A stretch of 64,000 nucleotides of DNA, taken from positions 1-64,000 of the forward strand of contig JADFSR010000019.1 of NCBI GenBank assembly GCA_022560615.1. The letters run 5' to 3'. Positions 24,636-33,971 of the stretch are shown here, piece after piece. A program made the position numbers and the translations under genes. This stretch comes from Gemmatimonadota bacterium (GTDB lineage: Bacteria > Gemmatimonadota > Gemmatimonadetes > Longimicrobiales > Gaopeijiaceae). Every line of letters starts with the position of its first letter. Position 1 is the stretch's first letter. Below the pieces are notes generated by a model, which ran no database searches, was not told the DNA's origin, and saw nothing but the letters and a program-made list of their open reading frames with translations.

Positions 24636-25487
24636 CTACATGAAGGTTTCGAGGAACCTTGCCCGCGAGGCATGGCGCAGCCGAACCAACGCCTTTTCCT
24701 TGATCTGCCGCACCCGCTCCCGGGTGATGCCGAGGATGGCTCCGATTTGCTCGAGTGTCATCGGCTCTTGATCGTCCAGCCCGAAGTACAGCCGCAAGAT
24801 CTTCGCTTCGCGTTCCTTGAGCGTACCCAACGCTTCCTCGACGGTATTCTTGAGCGCGTGGGAGTACGCTTCGTCCTCGGGGCCCGGCGAGTATTGGTCG
24901 GGGAGATAGTCGAGCAGACGATTGTCTTCCCCAGGGGTCATCGGGGCGTCCAGCGACAGGTGTGACTGCGAGATCGCGAGCGTCCGCTCGACTTCTTCCT
25001 GCGTGATGTCTAGGCCATCGGCGATTTCCTCGACGGTGGGTTCCCTGCCCAACTCCTGTAGCAGCGTCGAGCTTCGGCGGCCGATACGGTGGAGGGCTCC
25101 GGCACGATTGAGGGGCACGCGTACGATCCGGCTCTGCTCGGCCAGTGCCTGGAGGATCGCCTGCCTAATCCACCAGACGGCGTAGCTGATGAACTTGATG
25201 CCCTTGGTCTCGTCAAACTTATGGCCGGCCCTGATCAGCCCCAGGTTCCCCTCGTTGATCAGGTCAGAGAGGGGGACCCCTTGGTTCTGGTACTTCTTCG
25301 AGACGGACACGACGAAGCGAAGATTGGAACGCACGAGCTTGTTGAGGGCTTCCTCCTCACCGACCCGGATCAGCTTGGCGAGTCGTGCTTCCTCTGCCCT
25401 GTCGATCAACGGATACCGGCTGATCTCTTTCAGGTACTGATCCAGCGAGCCTTCCTTGAAGGCACCGCGTCGGGCAGAGAAGGTCAT
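24636..25487 (-). CDS. rpoD: RNA polymerase sigma factor, RpoD/SigA type
   Basis: 283 aa from ATG 25487; longer readings are spurious. It lacks region 1.1 and has regions 1.2 (SLDQYLKEISRYPLIDRAEE), 2 (NLRFVVSVSKKYQNQGVPLS, DLINEGNLGLIRA, FISYAVWWIRQAI), 3 and 4 (EREAKILRLYFGLDD, TLEQIGAILGITRERVRQIK). The compact form resembles the primary sigma factor of Bacteroidetes-type lineages; it could instead be a group 2 sigma. It recognises TTGACA/TATAAT-like promoters. Confidence 0.9.
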   Translation of the reverse strand: MTFSARRGAFKEGSLDQYLKEISRYPLIDRAEEARLAKLIRVGEEEALNKLVRSNLRFVVSVSKKYQNQGVPLSDLINEGNLGLIRAGHKFDETKGIKFISYAVWWIRQAILQALAEQSRIVRVPLNRAGALHRIGRRSSTLLQELGREPTVEEIADGLDITQEEVERTLAISQSHLSLDAPMTPGEDNRLLDYLPDQYSPGPEDEAYSHALKNTVEEALGTLKEREAKILRLYFGLDDQEPMTLEQIGAILGITRERVRQIKEKALVRLRHASRARFLETFM

Positions 25488-25617
25488 TGCTGGGCGGCGA
25501 GCGGTCTCTGAAGGAGCGAGCAGCCTCGACGGGCCGAGCAAGCCGGCCGACGAGGGGGCGTCGGGGGGGTAGAATCGGACGCGGTCGAGTCTCGCGCAAC
25601 CTAGCCCCGGCAGCCTT

Positions 25618-26388
25618 CTAGCGTACGGCAGTTCCGATGCGTCTCCAACGGATCTCCCGCAGCCAGGGCGCACGCTCACTCCCCCGCGGGTCGAAAGAGT
25701 AGTAGACGAACCAGGGCCTGCCCCGGATCGCGTCCCTGTGGACGAAGCCCCAGTACCGCGAGTCCTCACTGTTGTCTCGGTTGTCGCCGAGCACGAAGTA
25801 GCGTTCCCGTGGCACGACGATCGGACCCCAGTTGTCCCGGGTAGGCTGATACTCCCGCATCGGTGCGGCGACCAGATGGTTGGATTGCCACCGCATATCC
25901 GGGTGCCCCGCGTCGCCGGGCCGATCCACATGCTGGACGTACGGCTCGTACAGCGGGGCGCCGTTCAGGTAGAGACGCTTGTCCCGCATCTCCAGCGTAT
26001 CCATCGGGAGCCCTACGAGCCGCTTCACATAGTTCCGATCGGGCTCGTGCGGCGGGTTGAAGACGACCACGTCCCCGCGGCGGGGCTGGGAGATAGCGGG
26101 CAGTCGGAGGTCAGTGCCGGGAACCCGTGTCCCGTAGACAGCCTTGTTCACCAGCAAGAAATCACCAACGAGCAACGTGTTTTCCATCGAGGAGGTAGGG
26201 ATCTTGAAAGCCTCGACGCCGAAGGACCGGATGACGACGAAAAGCACGAACGCCACCAAGAGAGACCTGGCCCAGTCCCGGATGCCGGCCATGACGCCCG
26301 TCTCGGCGCGCTGCTGTTGGAGGAGAATCTCCTCGACGACGCCCCGGTCTCCCCCCGATCCTCGCACACCGTCCTCGCTTCTTGCCAA
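25618..26388 (-). CDS. lepB: Signal peptidase I
   Basis: Up to 256 aa. One N-terminal transmembrane helix (about residues 42-56), then the extracytoplasmic catalytic domain. The Ser-Lys dyad is Ser67 in IPTSSMENTLLVGDF and Lys122 in NYVKRLVGLPMD, with the box GDNRDNSEDSRYWGFV. It removes signal peptides from exported proteins. The annotated start is TTG; internal starts at GTG 26367 or the ATG of MAGIRDWARS are also possible. It lies about 130 bp upstream of the sigma factor gene. Confidence 0.93.
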   Translation of the reverse strand: MARSEDGVRGSGGDRGVVEEILLQQQRAETGVMAGIRDWARSLLVAFVLFVVIRSFGVEAFKIPTSSMENTLLVGDFLLVNKAVYGTRVPGTDLRLPAISQPRRGDVVVFNPPHEPDRNYVKRLVGLPMDTLEMRDKRLYLNGAPLYEPYVQHVDRPGDAGHPDMRWQSNHLVAAPMREYQPTRDNWGPIVVPRERYFVLGDNRDNSEDSRYWGFVHRDAIRGRPWFVYYSFDPRGSERAPWLREIRWRRIGTAVR

Positions 26389-26566
26389 GACGTTCGAAAG
26401 GCGCGCCGGCGCCGAATAACCTGTCCGCCCTTGGAGCTCACCGTACTCCTCGAGCGCCGGCGGGTGTCAGGGCATACACAGCCTGCTCGACGTCGTTCCG
26501 CAGAGACACTGCGCAGATCAGGAGATCGGATATAGTCTTTAGGGAGGCACAACCCGGAGACCATAT

Positions 26567-27376
26567 ATGCCCCTGTTAGCTCTGCTGCGGTCGGGCCGGG
26601 GTCCGAGCCCCCTCTCGCTCCTCGCGATCCTGCTCGTGCTCTCCGGACTCTTCGCAATGATGCGTGATCGCATTTCGACGACCCAGGACCTCGACGAGAC
26701 TTCCCAACCGTGTGATGAAGCTCATGACCCCTTGTGTGATTCCGAGCTGGACGGTGGGGCGGCGCGAAGAGGACTCGCCGCGCGGTCTGAGGGTACGGCG
26801 GGGCCAGTGCTGTCCGCCGAGAGTGCGTGCTTGAACGTCGGATACTTGTGTGCGGAGCTTGAGTCCAAGGGCATGGTGCAGATCCGTCGGTGGAAGGACT
26901 TTCAGGGCACGATCGTCGTGCACATTCCGCGACCTGACTTCTTGCCATCCGGCGACGCCCGCCGGCTCCAAGTCGGGGCCGCCGCGGGGGTGCGGCAGTG
27001 GAGTGGTCAGCCCTTCCCGATCTCTGTGGACGAGCGGGGGAACCGCGAGGCACACTTCGCGGTGCAGTGGCGCCGTTCACTCGGCGGCCGTCAGATCGGA
27101 GTGGCGCGCACCCAGTGGTCCGCGAGGGGGGGCTTGGAGGTCCTCATGCTCGAGCTCGCCACCCAGAGCCCCTTCGGTGGGAGCCGCACGCTGGACCCCC
27201 GTCAGGTGCGACTTAGCGCGGCGCACGAGATGGGCCACGCCCTGGGCATCATGCACAGTGACAACGCGCGCGACGTGATGTACCCGACGAATACCGCGAC
27301 CTCGCTGAGCGCACGCGACTACCGCACCATGGTGGCGTTGTACGCGCTGGCGGACGGCACCACGATCATCCACTGA
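26567..27376 (+). CDS. Matrixin-like zinc metalloprotease (metzincin)
   Basis: 269 aa. A hydrophobic N-terminal segment (about residues 12-28) would anchor or export it. The C-terminal catalytic domain has the extended zinc motif AHEMGHALGIMHSDN (about residue 221) followed by DVMYPTN, which supplies the metzincin Met-turn. It should be an extracytoplasmic endopeptidase. A possible cysteine switch or disulphide is suggested by Cys in QPCDEAHDPLCDSE and SACLNVGYLCAEL. No neighbour suggests a substrate. CGGAGACC precedes the ATG. Confidence 0.8.
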   Translation: MPLLALLRSGRGPSPLSLLAILLVLSGLFAMMRDRISTTQDLDETSQPCDEAHDPLCDSELDGGAARRGLAARSEGTAGPVLSAESACLNVGYLCAELESKGMVQIRRWKDFQGTIVVHIPRPDFLPSGDARRLQVGAAAGVRQWSGQPFPISVDERGNREAHFAVQWRRSLGGRQIGVARTQWSARGGLEVLMLELATQSPFGGSRTLDPRQVRLSAAHEMGHALGIMHSDNARDVMYPTNTATSLSARDYRTMVALYALADGTTIIH

Positions 27377-27389
27377 GCTGAGCTAGCTG

Positions 27390-27408
27390 CTAGCAGCCGG
27401 GCTGCTAG
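27390..27408. terminator. Hairpin between convergent genes
   Basis: CTAGCAGC and GCTGCTAG form an 8-bp stem with loop CGG in the 51 bp between the convergent stops of the matrixin and btuB-like genes. There is no T-tract, so termination in both directions is likely but unproven. Confidence 0.4.
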
Positions 27409-27427
27409 AGCCAGACGATTGGGGGCA

Positions 27428-29395
27428 TCAGCGCTCGCCGCCGAAAGTCAGGACGCCTTTCACGTACAGCGCTCGGCCGGGCGCCCGGAAGCCGAAGACC
27501 TCCTCGAAGTCCTGGTCGAGCACGTTCTCCGCACGAAGCTCCAACACGAACCCGGGCCCGCCGGCCTCGGCAGCGACGACCTCGATAGATCCGCCCAAAG
27601 CGAGGTTGATGTAGCGAGCCAGTTGTACGGGCGAGGCCGGAAACTGTGTGAAGTCCCGGTCGGCCCGCGATCCGACGACGGAGACGTCGGCAAACAGTTG
27701 TGCGCGGCCGCCCGCGTCGGCGGCCACACGCGCGTTGAAGGTGTGCTTGGGCCGCCTCAACAGTGATTCCCCCACGACGAAGGTCGCGCCCGGCCCCTCG
27801 TCGAATCCGGAGTCGGTGACCTCGGTGTCGAGTCGGGTCCACGAAGCGGAGCCACGGAACGAACCGAGTACGCCGTCGACCTCGACCTCCAGGCCGCTGC
27901 TGTTGGCAGCCGCCACATTGAAGAAGTTCGGATCAGTCGGAGCTGCCGTTGCGAAGGTGTACTGGATCAAGTCTTCGAACGACTGGTCGAACCAGGTGGC
28001 GCGAAAGTGTGCTTCGCCGCCAAAGAGGACCTGATCGATCCCGAGCTCCCACGAGCGAGAGCGCTCCGGCTCGAGATTCTCGTTCCCTCTCGCGAAGCCA
28101 GTCGCGAAGTTCTCGAAGAATGTGGGCTCCTTGAGTGCGGTGCCGGCGGAGGCGCGGAGGCGAGTACCGATTCGCTCCGAGGCCAGCCACGAAGCACCTA
28201 TCTGCCATGTGCCGAACGTGCCGAACCTCTCATTGTCCTCGAGCCGCTGGCCGAGGTTCACCGCGATGCGGCTCCGCTCACCGGTCACATGCACGTAGTA
28301 CGCCTTGTTCAGGCGCGCGTACTCGCTCCGGCCGGAAGACGCACCGAACTGGCTCAGGGACTCGGTGAACGAACGCTGGCGCTCCTCCTCGAACTCCCAT
28401 CCGCCGGTGGCCACGAAATCCCCCAGGAGCACGTTTGCGCGCAGGTCGACAGTCCCGCGTCGCACGTGGTCGAGACTCGTGAAACCGAAGAACCCCAGCG
28501 AGTCGGCGGCGTCGTCGGGCGCGTCGTCCGCACCGCTGTCCGTATCTACGACGCCGATGCGCGCCTGTACATCGATGCGCGACGAGAGCGCACGCCGGAT
28601 GGAGACGCTCAAGAGGGTCTCGTCTCCATACGTGAACGCGTTCCGGTCCACCACGTTGCCGGAGCCGTCCGTGGGAAAGTGGTACTCGCGGTCGCCGATG
28701 CGAAAGGAAACGTCGGCGCGCGTCCGATCGTCCGGCAAGAAGCTCGCCCGACCGCTCATCACCGTATTGTCGTGCCGGTTGTTGAACGCCAGGATCCCGT
28801 CGGTCCTGGAGCGCGACAGCGAGATACTGTATCCGGCCCGCTCCGTCCCACCGGCTGCTTGCGCGGACCAGTCACGCCGCCCAAAGGAGCCGAGACGCAT
28901 CGACAGGGTTCCTGTCATGGGTCCGCGCCCTGTCGAAGTGATGATGTGGATGACCCCGGCCACCGCGTCCGATCCATGTAGCGCGCTGGAAGGACCGCGC
29001 ACGATCTCGATCCTCTCCACGTTCCAGAGCGTGAGCGCCGCAAAGTCGAACGCACCTCCCGGCTGGTTTACCTGGACACCGTCCAGCAACACCAGGACGT
29101 AGTCACTCTCCCCTCCCCGTAGGAAGACCGAGGTCGCCGCGCCGAACGAGCCACTTTGCACGACGGCCAGCCCGGACACGGTTCGGAGCGCGTCCTCAAC
29201 GGTGGCGAGGCCTGCGGTCCGCAGCTCTGCTCCCTCGAGCACGGTGACGTTGGAAGAGATCGCGTTGGCGGCTCGGGCTGTGGGGCTCGTCGTGACGACC
29301 AAGCCTTCGAGCGAGAATGCGCGGTCCTGCGCGACAAGCGAGGACGGGCTCAAAAGAGCAGCGAATGCCAGGACGGACAGAATTCTGCGGGCCAT
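27428..29395 (-). CDS. btuB: TonB-dependent receptor, BtuB-like (cobalamin uptake)
   Basis: 655 aa from ATG 29395, with a Sec signal peptide ending near LVAQ. The plug domain has VEDALRTVSGLAVVQSGSFG, VFLRGGESDYVLVLLDGVQV and VERIEIVRGPSSALHGSDAV. A 22-strand barrel follows, with EPTFFENFATGF and the C-terminal aromatic-rich strand GRALYVKGVLTF. It is an outer-membrane transporter energised by TonB/ExbBD. Cobalamin as substrate is inferred from the riboswitch directly upstream (29424-29581), not from the protein alone. No periplasmic binding protein or ABC importer adjoins it. Confidence 0.9.
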   Translation of the reverse strand: MARRILSVLAFAALLSPSSLVAQDRAFSLEGLVVTTSPTARAANAISSNVTVLEGAELRTAGLATVEDALRTVSGLAVVQSGSFGAATSVFLRGGESDYVLVLLDGVQVNQPGGAFDFAALTLWNVERIEIVRGPSSALHGSDAVAGVIHIITSTGRGPMTGTLSMRLGSFGRRDWSAQAAGGTERAGYSISLSRSRTDGILAFNNRHDNTVMSGRASFLPDDRTRADVSFRIGDREYHFPTDGSGNVVDRNAFTYGDETLLSVSIRRALSSRIDVQARIGVVDTDSGADDAPDDAADSLGFFGFTSLDHVRRGTVDLRANVLLGDFVATGGWEFEEERQRSFTESLSQFGASSGRSEYARLNKAYYVHVTGERSRIAVNLGQRLEDNERFGTFGTWQIGASWLASERIGTRLRASAGTALKEPTFFENFATGFARGNENLEPERSRSWELGIDQVLFGGEAHFRATWFDQSFEDLIQYTFATAAPTDPNFFNVAAANSSGLEVEVDGVLGSFRGSASWTRLDTEVTDSGFDEGPGATFVVGESLLRRPKHTFNARVAADAGGRAQLFADVSVVGSRADRDFTQFPASPVQLARYINLALGGSIEVVAAEAGGPGFVLELRAENVLDQDFEEVFGFRAPGRALYVKGVLTFGGER

Positions 29396-29423
29396 ACCCC
29401 CCCCCACGGAGATGTTCGGCTGG

Positions 29424-29581
29424 GACGGGTGGTCCAGGTCTCCTGGCTCGAGGCCGACTGCTCGCCTTCCCAGGGGTCAACCCCAGTGGCTCTGGTGAAC
29501 AGCCGTTCCGACTACGTCGGACCTCTCACAGTGGCGGGGCCGCGCCGGAATCTCACCGGCTTCCGATATGGCCCACCCGTA
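29424..29581 (-). ncRNA. Cobalamin riboswitch
   Basis: Upstream of btuB the transcript contains GGAAGCCGGTGAGATTCCGG, then CGGCCCCGCCACTGTGA and finally the B12 box AGCCAGGAGACCTG (29448-29435). These are the conserved core elements of the cobalamin riboswitch in the right order. An outer helix pairs ACGGGTGG (29580-29573) with CCACCCGT (29432-29425). B12 binding is expected to repress the receptor. Confidence 0.9.
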
Positions 29582-29657
29582 TGATCAATCGTGGGAGAAC
29601 ATATATCGATCGAGGCCTTGCGGCAAAGGGCGGCCCTGACCCCGCGCAGCCTAGACG

Positions 29658-31019
29658 TTAGCCGTCCCGCACGAGGCCGTAGCGCTCGATCTTCTTGTAG
29701 AGATTCGAGCGTGGCATCTCGATCCGGCGCGCGGTCTCGGCAACATTCCATTCGTTCTCACGCAGCTTCTGAACGATGTACGCGCGCTCGGCGCTCTCCT
29801 TGAACTCTACGAAAGTCTCGAGTCCGAGGATCTCCCCGGCCAAGCGCTGAGAGCCGCCCCTCCCAGAAGCGAGCAGATCGACGTCTTCCGGTCCCACCTC
29901 GTCGGATCCCGAGAGAATGAGCAGGCGTTCGACCGTATTGCGAAGCTCCCGTACGTTCCCGGGCCACGGAAGGGCCTGTAGCCGTTCGATGGCGGACGCC
30001 GAAAAGCGCTTCGGGACTACGCCTTGCCCGTTCGCGATCCGCTCGCAGAAGTGGTCTATCAGCATCGGGACGTCGTCGCGTCGCTCGCGCAGAGCAGGTA
30101 TCTGAATCGGGACTACGTTCAACCGGTAGAAGAGATCCTCGCGGAAAGCACCGATTTCGATCTCGCGCTCGAGATCCTTGTTCGTGGCCGAGATCACCCG
30201 AACATTCACCTCGATCGACTTGGAGCCACCTACGCGGGTGAGGACTCCTTGCTCGAGCACCCGGAGAACTTTCGCCTGAGCCTCGAGCGACATGTCTCCG
30301 ATCTCGTCCAGAAAGAGTGTCCCGCCATGCGCCTGTTCGAACTTCCCCTCCCGGTCGGCGACAGCCCCCGTGAACGATCCCTTTATGTGCCCGAAGAGGG
30401 CCGACTCGATCAGTTCTGATGGGATCGCCGCACAGTTGACCTCCACGAACGACTTGTCGGATCGTGACGAGAGCCGGTGAATTGCTCGAGCGACCAACTC
30501 CTTGCCGGTTCCATTCTCCCCAGTGACCAGAACACGAGCTTCGGTCGGGGCGACCTTTTCCACACGGTCGAGCACCTGCCGGACCTGGTAGGACGTGCCG
30601 ACGATCTCATATCGGCTCTCGACCTGACTCTTGAGGTCCGCGACGCTGTCGGTGAGCCCCTTGAGCTCGAGCGCCCGGCCCAGGGTGACCAGGAGGAGAT
30701 CGGTGTCGAGCGGCTTCTCGAGGAAGTCGTATGCGCCTTTCCGGGTTGCGTCGATAGCCGTCTCGATCGTCCCGTGACCCGAAATCATCACGACCAACGC
30801 CCCGGGACATTCGGTCCGGAGGCGTGCCAGCACGTCCATGCCGTCCATGCCGGGCATCTTTACGTCCAGAAAGATCACGTCCGGGTGAAAGGACTCGGCC
30901 GTGAGAAGCGCATCGGGCCCATCCTCGGCGGCACGAACGTCGTGGCCCTCGTACTCGAAGAGCTGAACGAGCGCCTCCCGGATCCCCTTCTCGTCATCGA
31001 CTACCAACAGCCTTGCCAT
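29658..31019 (-). CDS. Sigma-54-dependent response regulator, NtrX/NtrC type
   Basis: 453 aa. Receiver domain (1-120) with DDE, phospho-acceptor Asp52 in IFLDVKMPGMDG and Lys in DFLEKPLDTD. AAA+ domain with Walker A VTGENGTGKELVARAI, the sigma-54 loop as GSFTGA rather than GAFTGA, and GGTLFLDEIGDM. Fis-like HTH at the end (VAETARRIEMPRSNLYKKIE). It opens promoters held by RpoN. The Ser in the loop is a known conservative variant. The NtrY-like kinase at 48482 is a possible but unlinked partner. Confidence 0.92.
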   Translation of the reverse strand: MARLLVVDDEKGIREALVQLFEYEGHDVRAAEDGPDALLTAESFHPDVIFLDVKMPGMDGMDVLARLRTECPGALVVMISGHGTIETAIDATRKGAYDFLEKPLDTDLLLVTLGRALELKGLTDSVADLKSQVESRYEIVGTSYQVRQVLDRVEKVAPTEARVLVTGENGTGKELVARAIHRLSSRSDKSFVEVNCAAIPSELIESALFGHIKGSFTGAVADREGKFEQAHGGTLFLDEIGDMSLEAQAKVLRVLEQGVLTRVGGSKSIEVNVRVISATNKDLEREIEIGAFREDLFYRLNVVPIQIPALRERRDDVPMLIDHFCERIANGQGVVPKRFSASAIERLQALPWPGNVRELRNTVERLLILSGSDEVGPEDVDLLASGRGGSQRLAGEILGLETFVEFKESAERAYIVQKLRENEWNVAETARRIEMPRSNLYKKIERYGLVRDG

Positions 31020-31694
31020 CTACCGCGTCCCCTCACGCACGTCATCGGGCGCAGGACGCAGGTCGGCGAGCATCACCAAGCTGTCTCTCTGTACGAACAC
31101 CGACCGCAGGCCATCGGGCAGCGGGACCTCGATCGCGTCGTCCGGCAGGCTCGCGGGGCGCGACTGTCCGAATGCCTTGAGCACCTCGGCGACCAGCCGC
31201 GCCGGAACGGGAATCCTCGCGACCTGTAGCCGATCGACGAGCAGCGCCAAACGACGCTGGTCCAGGGGCACGAGCGAGCCGCGGACCTCTATCAGGATCG
31301 TGTCTGGAAGCAAGCCGATGATCTGATCGAGCCGGGGCAACTCCGGGAAGGCCTCGGCGGCGACCCTGGCCGACAGGTGCACACGTCCCCTGTGCAACTC
31401 GATCGTAAGTGCGGTGATCCCGCGAGGGACGATTCCGGGTAGCGAATACCGCAACACGGCGGACAATTCGTTGCCCCCGAGCATGAGCCGGTCACCGGCT
31501 TCTCCGGCTCGGAACTGCTCGAAGAGGTCCAACGTCTGCTCGGCGAGTTCGGGCGTTGGCTGTGCTTTCGGAACCGCTGGGACCGTGGGATCGATGCCCA
31601 ACGCCCGCTCGATACCCGGAAAGACCGCCGGGCCCCACCGAAAACCGGCGTACGCGACGAGGATCAGGACGACGGCGACGAGGATCTTCTTCAT
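31020..31694 (-). CDS. Hypothetical membrane-anchored protein next to the sigma-54 regulator
   Basis: 224 aa. A single N-terminal hydrophobic helix (KKILVAVVLILVAYAGFRWG) places the rest outside the cytoplasm. The remaining domain (VHLSARVAAEAFPELPRLDQ, ILIEVRGSLVPLDQRRLALL) repeats beta-strand/helix units suggestive of a lipid- or sterol-binding fold, but I recognise no family. It stops one base before the regulator ATG and overlaps thpR by 4 bases, so the three form one operon. Confidence 0.6.
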   Translation of the reverse strand: MKKILVAVVLILVAYAGFRWGPAVFPGIERALGIDPTVPAVPKAQPTPELAEQTLDLFEQFRAGEAGDRLMLGGNELSAVLRYSLPGIVPRGITALTIELHRGRVHLSARVAAEAFPELPRLDQIIGLLPDTILIEVRGSLVPLDQRRLALLVDRLQVARIPVPARLVAEVLKAFGQSRPASLPDDAIEVPLPDGLRSVFVQRDSLVMLADLRPAPDDVREGTR

Positions 31695-32290
31695 GCGCGA
31701 GTCCCGAACCCCTTAGGTGGCGAATTGCGCGCTGGGGCGAGTTTCGCACTGGACACTACGCTATAGCGCGCACCGTGCTTCGAGAGGTGGCTGCGAATGA
31801 GATCGATCGATCGCACCTTCACCTCAGCCGAGAACTCCATATCGGCGACGAGCTGGTCGAGGCCCCTGAACGCGCCGGCCCCGCCGCGGGCGTCCGCCCT
31901 CCCCAACGTGATATGGGGGTGGAATGACCGCGTTTCCGCCTCGAAGCCGCAGTCGCCCATCGCCCACTCGATGTCCTGCTTGAGACACCGCAGTGCGGCG
32001 GTCGCGCCTACGCCCAGCCAGAGCATGCGAGGCTGCCGAATGGTCGGAAACGCCCCAAATCCGCCGAATTCGGTCGAAAAACTCGCCGTCGCGCTCGCGA
32101 CCTTCACCATCGCCGCCTCGATCGACGGAACGGCCTCGGGCCGGACTTCTCCGAGAAATTTGAGTGTGACGTGATAGTTCTCGAGATTCACCCACCGAAC
32201 CGGCAGCTCTTCTTCCCGCAGGACGCGGGCAGCACGATGGATTCGCTCGCGCTGCTTTTTCGGGAACGTGAGACCAATAAAGAGCCGCAT
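31691..32290 (-). CDS. thpR: RNA 2',3'-cyclic phosphodiesterase (2H superfamily, ThpR/LigT)
   Basis: 199 aa from ATG 32290 (MRLFIGLTFPKKQRERI), the typical N-terminus of the family; the longer open frame is spurious. The two catalytic HxT motifs are YHVTLKFLG and FHPHITLGRA. It hydrolyses 2',3'-cyclic phosphates at RNA ends and shows 2'-5' ligase activity in vitro in relatives. Confidence 0.92.
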   Translation of the reverse strand: MRLFIGLTFPKKQRERIHRAARVLREEELPVRWVNLENYHVTLKFLGEVRPEAVPSIEAAMVKVASATASFSTEFGGFGAFPTIRQPRMLWLGVGATAALRCLKQDIEWAMGDCGFEAETRSFHPHITLGRADARGGAGAFRGLDQLVADMEFSAEVKVRSIDLIRSHLSKHGARYSVVSSAKLAPARNSPPKGFGTRA

Positions 32291-32346
32291 TCTGTCTCGA
32301 TTCCTAGAGTGAACTATGAAGTCCTGAGTTACACATGACACCCCAC

Positions 32347-33339
32347 TCACGGTCCAGTCGATCCGCTCTGCGCCCTCGATCGCGTAGCGAGGTGTGACCC
32401 ACCAAGCCGTTGCTCCTCCGTCGAGCGCGTCCCCGCTTCCGTCGTGATCAACACGACCGCACCGAGGATGATGGCCGCGGCCCCGAGCGAACGGAAGGTC
32501 AGCGGTTCGTCCGCGAGAGCCCACCCCAAGAACATCGCGACCAACGGATTCACGTACGCGTACGTGGTGGCCTTCACCGGGGAGACAACGGTCAAGAGCC
32601 AGATATAGGCCGTGTAGGCGACCATCGCCCCGAACGTGATGAGATAGACCAGGGCAAGCGCTGACTTCAACGACACCGCGCTGACGTCGAACGAGAATGG
32701 CTCACCGGCCGCGAGAGACATCAGGAGGAGGATGCCTCCCCCGGCCAACATCTGCATGCTCACCAACGGACCAGGGCGTGGGAGACCCGTTGCATACTTG
32801 GAGTAGATGGAGCCCACAGCCCATGAGAGCGCACCACCGAGCACGAGCGCCGCGCCGAACGCCTCCCGTGCTCCGCCGGCACCGACGCCCGGAGAACCGG
32901 CCAGTAGTGCGATTCCCGCAAAGCCGACGATGACCCCGACAGCAGACCGCGTCGCGGGGCGCACGCGGGCTCCAGCGAGCCAATCGACCAGAACGATCCA
33001 GAGGGGCACCGAAGCGACCAGCAATGCGGCGAGACCGGAGGGCACCCATTGCACGGCGACGACGACAGCCCCGTTGCCTCCTGCGAGCAGGAGGCCGCCT
33101 GAGATGGCGGCGGCCGTCCACTGCTTCGTGCTGGGCCGTTCCATGCCCCGAGCGCGGTACCATCCGTAGAGCACGGCGCCCGCCGTGAGAAAGCGTACCG
33201 CGGCCATGAGCAACGGCGGCATCGTCTCGACCGACCATCGGATCGCGAGGTAGGTCGAGCCCCAGATCACGTACACAGCCACGAACGCGAGTACGATCGC
33301 GATCAGGGCGGGCGGGCGGTGGGGACCGGACGCAGACAT
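32347..33339 (-). CDS. EamA-family (DMT superfamily) transporter
   Basis: 330 aa from ATG 33339. Ten transmembrane helices in two EamA repeats (VYVIWGSTYLAIRWSVETMP near the start; the second begins around FGAALVLGGALSWAVGSIYS). It is probably an exporter of amino acids or other metabolites; the substrate cannot be inferred. Its upstream region is the comM 3' fragment, so the gene was originally just downstream of comM. An in-frame TTG at 33375 would extend it by 12 residues into the duplicated comM segment. Confidence 0.85.
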   Translation of the reverse strand: MSASGPHRPPALIAIVLAFVAVYVIWGSTYLAIRWSVETMPPLLMAAVRFLTAGAVLYGWYRARGMERPSTKQWTAAAISGGLLLAGGNGAVVVAVQWVPSGLAALLVASVPLWIVLVDWLAGARVRPATRSAVGVIVGFAGIALLAGSPGVGAGGAREAFGAALVLGGALSWAVGSIYSKYATGLPRPGPLVSMQMLAGGGILLLMSLAAGEPFSFDVSAVSLKSALALVYLITFGAMVAYTAYIWLLTVVSPVKATTYAYVNPLVAMFLGWALADEPLTFRSLGAAAIILGAVVLITTEAGTRSTEEQRLGGSHLATRSRAQSGSTGP

Positions 33340-33387
33340 GGCGAGAAAGCTCACCGAACCGCGCAGGGCTTTCAACGCGCCGCTAGA

Positions 33388-33870
33388 TCAGCCCCGCATG
33401 CGATCCAGGTATCGGTACTGGAGAGCCTCGGCTGCGTCGCGGCAGCGAATCTCCTCGACGCCGTCCAGGTCGGCAATCGTGCGGGCCACTTTCAAGATCC
33501 GGTGGTAGGAGCGCGCCGACAGACCCATGCGATCGACCGCGCGTTGAAGGAGGCGTGACACGGCTCGACTCGGCCGGCACCAGCGACGCAACTCCATGGG
33601 ACGCATCTGGCCGTTGGCGTGCACCGCCTCGACCCCCTCGAAGCGGGCCTCCTGGAGCCGTCGAGCCTTTGAGACGCGTTCCTTGATCTGGGCGCTGCTC
33701 GACCCCTCGCCGTCTCCCGACAGATGCTCGAACGGCACCGGCGGGATATGTAGGTGCAGGTCGATTCGGTCGATGAGCGGTCCCGAGACCCGCCCCATGT
33801 AGCGGTGAACCACCGTGGGATCGCAGAGACACCGATCGGTGCCGTCCCCCCAGAAGCCGCACGGGCACCC
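33388..33870 (-). pseudogene. comM 3'-terminal fragment (duplicate)
   Basis: 141 residues from MVHRYMGRVSGPLIDRIDLH to YLDRMRG are nearly identical to the end of intact comM at 41287-42819; only HLSG against QLAG differs in the 5' part. Similarity begins around CPCGFWGDGT at about 33865, where foreign sequence starts, and continues about 25 bases past the stop. It has no N-terminal AAA+ part and cannot function as ComM. Confidence 0.9.
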
Positions 33871-33971
33871 CTGCGTTGCCTTTTTGCCATGTCATCCTGA
33901 CAGGACAAAGACCCACGCCGCCCGGGTATCCGTCGAAGGAGCTATCCACTTCGCTCTCCTGACCCCAAGAT

